NCBI GenBank assembly: GCA_023212645.1 | Contig: JALBYC010000011.1 | Location: 186,001-250,000, forward strand | Source: Farysia itapuensis | Taxonomy: Eukaryota > Basidiomycota > Ustilaginomycetes > Ustilaginales > Ustilaginaceae | Reading direction: 5' to 3' | Length of the DNA stretch: 64,000 nucleotides | Shown: in pieces, positions 62,343 through 64,000 of the stretch | Numbering within the stretch: the stretch's first letter is position 1 | Layout: each line of letters starts with the position of its first letter | The notes under the pieces: model-generated | Told to the model about the DNA's origin: nothing | What the model saw: only the letters and a program-made list of their open reading frames with translations | Database searches by the model: none | Position numbers and translations under genes: made by a program

Positions 62343-64000
62343 CTACTGGGCCGTGTCGGGCTTAAGAAGGTCCTGGACACGCGATTCGAGGTCTTTGATC
62401 TCAGCCTTAAGCGGATCAACGTCTTGCTGATTGGACGTGAGGAATTGGACTTCCATCTTGGCGTTGGCCAGCGCTTTGTTGAGCGTCTCGACTTCGGTCT
62501 GCGCGGCGGCGCGCGCGAGGTGGACCTTCTCGAGCTCCTGTTCGTGTTGACGCAGAAGCAAGGCTGTCTTTTCGGTATGTGCAGCATGCAGACGCTCTAG
62601 ATCGCTCAGATCGCTGTTGCTTCCGTTTGCTGTCTGCAAGATACTAGCCGGCGTCGACACTTGAGCCTGCACGACACTCAGCTCGCGTGCCGCGGCTTCG
62701 CGCGCCTTTTCCGCTTCGTTCAGCTTATCGTGCAATTCCATCAGTCTCTCCGAGTCCGACAGAGTCTTGGCATGGTATGAGGACAGAGCAGACTCGTGTT
62801 CCTCTCTCGCCTTCGTGAGCTCCGTTTTATGCTTTTGGATCAACTCTTCTTTGTCTTTGTCGTGTTGCGTTGAGATTGAGTCGAATTGTTCAACAAAGGC
62901 GGTCTGTGACTGGTTGTGTGCTGTTCTCGCCTCGTCCAGCTCTTGCTCCAGGCTAGCCAGCTGGGAGCGCAGATTTTTGAGCTCGTCACTGCTGGCCGTC
63001 TTGGAAGTTGCCGTGGCTCGCTGTGCTTCTTCCTTTGCCGATGACAGTTCGGTCTGGAGCGTACCGACACGTTCACTAACAGCTGCCATCTCCTTCTGTG
63101 CTTGATCCAAGCTGTCTTTGGTCTTTGTCAGCTCGTTTCGCAAGTCTTCATTGTCCATTTGCAGCTTCTTCAGCTCGGACGCATGGCGCTCCTGAGCATC
63201 GTTGACTGTTCGAGTGTGGGTACTATTAGCGTGTTCGAGCTCGTCTGCATGACTATTGCGCATCTGTTCGATCGTTTTTTGTGTCTGCTCGCGGAGTGCT
63301 TGCAGATCAGTCGAGAGTGTAGAGCCCGCTTCGGTTCGTGCTTGTTCGAGCACCTCTGCGAGCTTTTGATCGTGCTGAGCTTGCAGCTCGGTTATGCGTA
63401 CGGCAGCCTTGCTCTCCTGGGCCGCCAACTCAGTTTCGGCCGCTTGCAACTCCTGTTCCAGCTGCTTGACACGTGCTTCGGCAGAAATCTTCTCCTGCTC
63501 AAGCTGCGACTTGTGTTCGTCCTTCATTTGAGCAATACTGGCCTCCTGTGTGGCAGTCAAGCTAGCTAATTCTTCGGAATGAGCAGAATAGAGCTGATCA
63601 AGCGCGCCTGCATGCTCCTTCGCCAGTTCGGAGCGTAAGGTTTCTTCTGTATCACGTCGACTGGCTTCGATTGCAGACTGAAGCGTGACTGCATGTTCTT
63701 CGACTTGCTTAGTCCGCGCGGACTGCAGCGATGAAGCAAGCTCCTCGGCGTGTGCTGCCTGCAATTCCAAGAGTCTTTCCTCGTGTTTAGCGGCTGCTTT
63801 GTTGGCGGCCTCCTCGAGATTGACCGTGTGCCGTTTTTCAAGCTCCCCGAGACTCTTAGCAAGCTCGTCTGCGTGCTGAGCTCGAAGTGCAGCAAGCGCT
63901 TCCTCTTGTACCGAGCCGGACCTGGCGAGAACAGCCTGTTCAGCGGCAGCCACGGCTTCGACGCGCTCAGCTTCAGCAGAAGCATGCACCTGCTTGATCT
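62343..64000 (-). CDS. C-terminal part of a long coiled-coil protein (5' end outside window)
   Basis: The minus-strand frame is open from the right edge to a stop at 62343, about 552 codons, with no start visible. Almost all of it is heptad-patterned coiled coil rich in Ala, Glu, Gln and Lys, with repeated phrases such as HAEELASSLQS, HSEELASLTAT and HADELEHANST. The protein ends after LKAEIKDLESRVQDLLKPDTAQ. Such proteins include golgins, SPB components, kinetochore or CLIP-type microtubule proteins; nothing visible decides among them. Confidence 0.8.
   Translation of the reverse strand, partial: IKQVHASAEAERVEAVAAAEQAVLARSGSVQEEALAALRAQHADELAKSLGELEKRHTVNLEEAANKAAAKHEERLLELQAAHAEELASSLQSARTKQVEEHAVTLQSAIEASRRDTEETLRSELAKEHAGALDQLYSAHSEELASLTATQEASIAQMKDEHKSQLEQEKISAEARVKQLEQELQAAETELAAQESKAAVRITELQAQHDQKLAEVLEQARTEAGSTLSTDLQALREQTQKTIEQMRNSHADELEHANSTHTRTVNDAQERHASELKKLQMDNEDLRNELTKTKDSLDQAQKEMAAVSERVGTLQTELSSAKEEAQRATATSKTASSDELKNLRSQLASLEQELDEARTAHNQSQTAFVEQFDSISTQHDKDKEELIQKHKTELTKAREEHESALSSYHAKTLSDSERLMELHDKLNEAEKAREAAARELSVVQAQVSTPASILQTANGSNSDLSDLERLHAAHTEKTALLLRQHEQELEKVHLARAAAQTEVETLNKALANAKMEVQFLTSNQQDVDPLKAEIKDLESRVQDLLKPDTAQ

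Noticed and set aside
1..64000. Search for transposons, biosynthetic or effector clusters, CRISPR, phage or plasmid features
   Set aside because: No transposase, reverse transcriptase, terminal repeats, NRPS/PKS, signal-peptide gene cluster or repeat-spacer array was seen; the genes are conserved eukaryotic housekeeping genes.
57203..64000. Genome-maintenance and transcription genes as a functional cluster
   Set aside because: MPH1, RFC3, SLD7, UBP8, SWI1, TFB4 and NC2-alpha are interspersed with unrelated genes and not co-oriented. Chance proximity is the simpler reading.

Overview
This window is nuclear DNA from a basidiomycete fungus, most likely a smut of the Ustilaginales (Ustilago/Sporisorium/Moesziomyces type). 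The evidence is moderate GC content, about 30 protein genes packed at roughly one per 2 kb on both strands, few and short introns (about 56-71 nt in coding sequence) with GTAAGT/GTACGT-like donors, long low-complexity Ser/Gln/Ala tracts in regulatory proteins, and proteins of fungal type throughout. The species assignment is inference. I see no transposon, CRISPR array, phage, plasmid, secondary-metabolite cluster or effector cluster. This is a housekeeping segment.

Layout. 1-14.4 kb: a GBD/FH3 (formin-type Rho-binding) protein without an FH2 domain, the mitochondrial m-AAA protease AFG3, the G-patch/R3H splicing factor SQS1, a small subunit of serine palmitoyltransferase, COP9 signalosome subunit 3 (six exons), Rab5, and the NC2-alpha/DRAP1 corepressor. 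14.7-27.5 kb: a CPA2-type cation/proton antiporter whose reading frame is broken by one extra base in this sequence, the ER Hsp70-like chaperone LHS1, the SAGA deubiquitinase UBP8, a membrane-anchored alpha/beta hydrolase, the cap trimethylguanosine synthase TGS1, and MO25/HYM1. 27.8-41.6 kb: the Gln-rich SWI/SNF subunit SWI1, centrin CDC31, the MPH1/FANCM helicase, the COX18 insertase, an intron-containing tRNA-Arg(UCG), the ADP/ATP carrier with a probable 5'UTR intron, and a small SUZ-domain protein. 42-62 kb: a Cid1-like nucleotidyltransferase, a Zn2Cys6 regulator, clamp-loader subunit RFC3 (yeast Rfc5), the DEAD-box helicase DBP6, TFIIH subunit TFB4, the ubiquilin DSK2, cobalamin-independent methionine synthase MET6, a probable SLD7, a DUF726/TMCO4-like protein and mitoribosomal protein mS41. 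The right edge holds the C-terminal part of a long coiled-coil protein that runs out of the window; the left edge may hold the first codons of another gene.

Genes are mostly arranged as divergent pairs sharing 185-430 bp promoters and convergent pairs whose stop codons lie as little as 44 bp apart. Neighbours do not form a pathway. Several genes of genome maintenance (MPH1, RFC3, SLD7) and transcription (NC2-alpha, UBP8, SWI1, TFB4) are present, but I read that as coincidence. Eleven genes contain introns that I placed by matching GT-AG sites to conserved protein continuity; exon coordinates are given in each entry. The items most worth a second look are the antiporter frameshift, the 5-nt first coding exon of MET6, the alternative C-terminus of mS41 if its second intron is retained, the FH2-less GBD/FH3 protein and the SLD7 candidate. 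I did not find a clear previously undescribed system.
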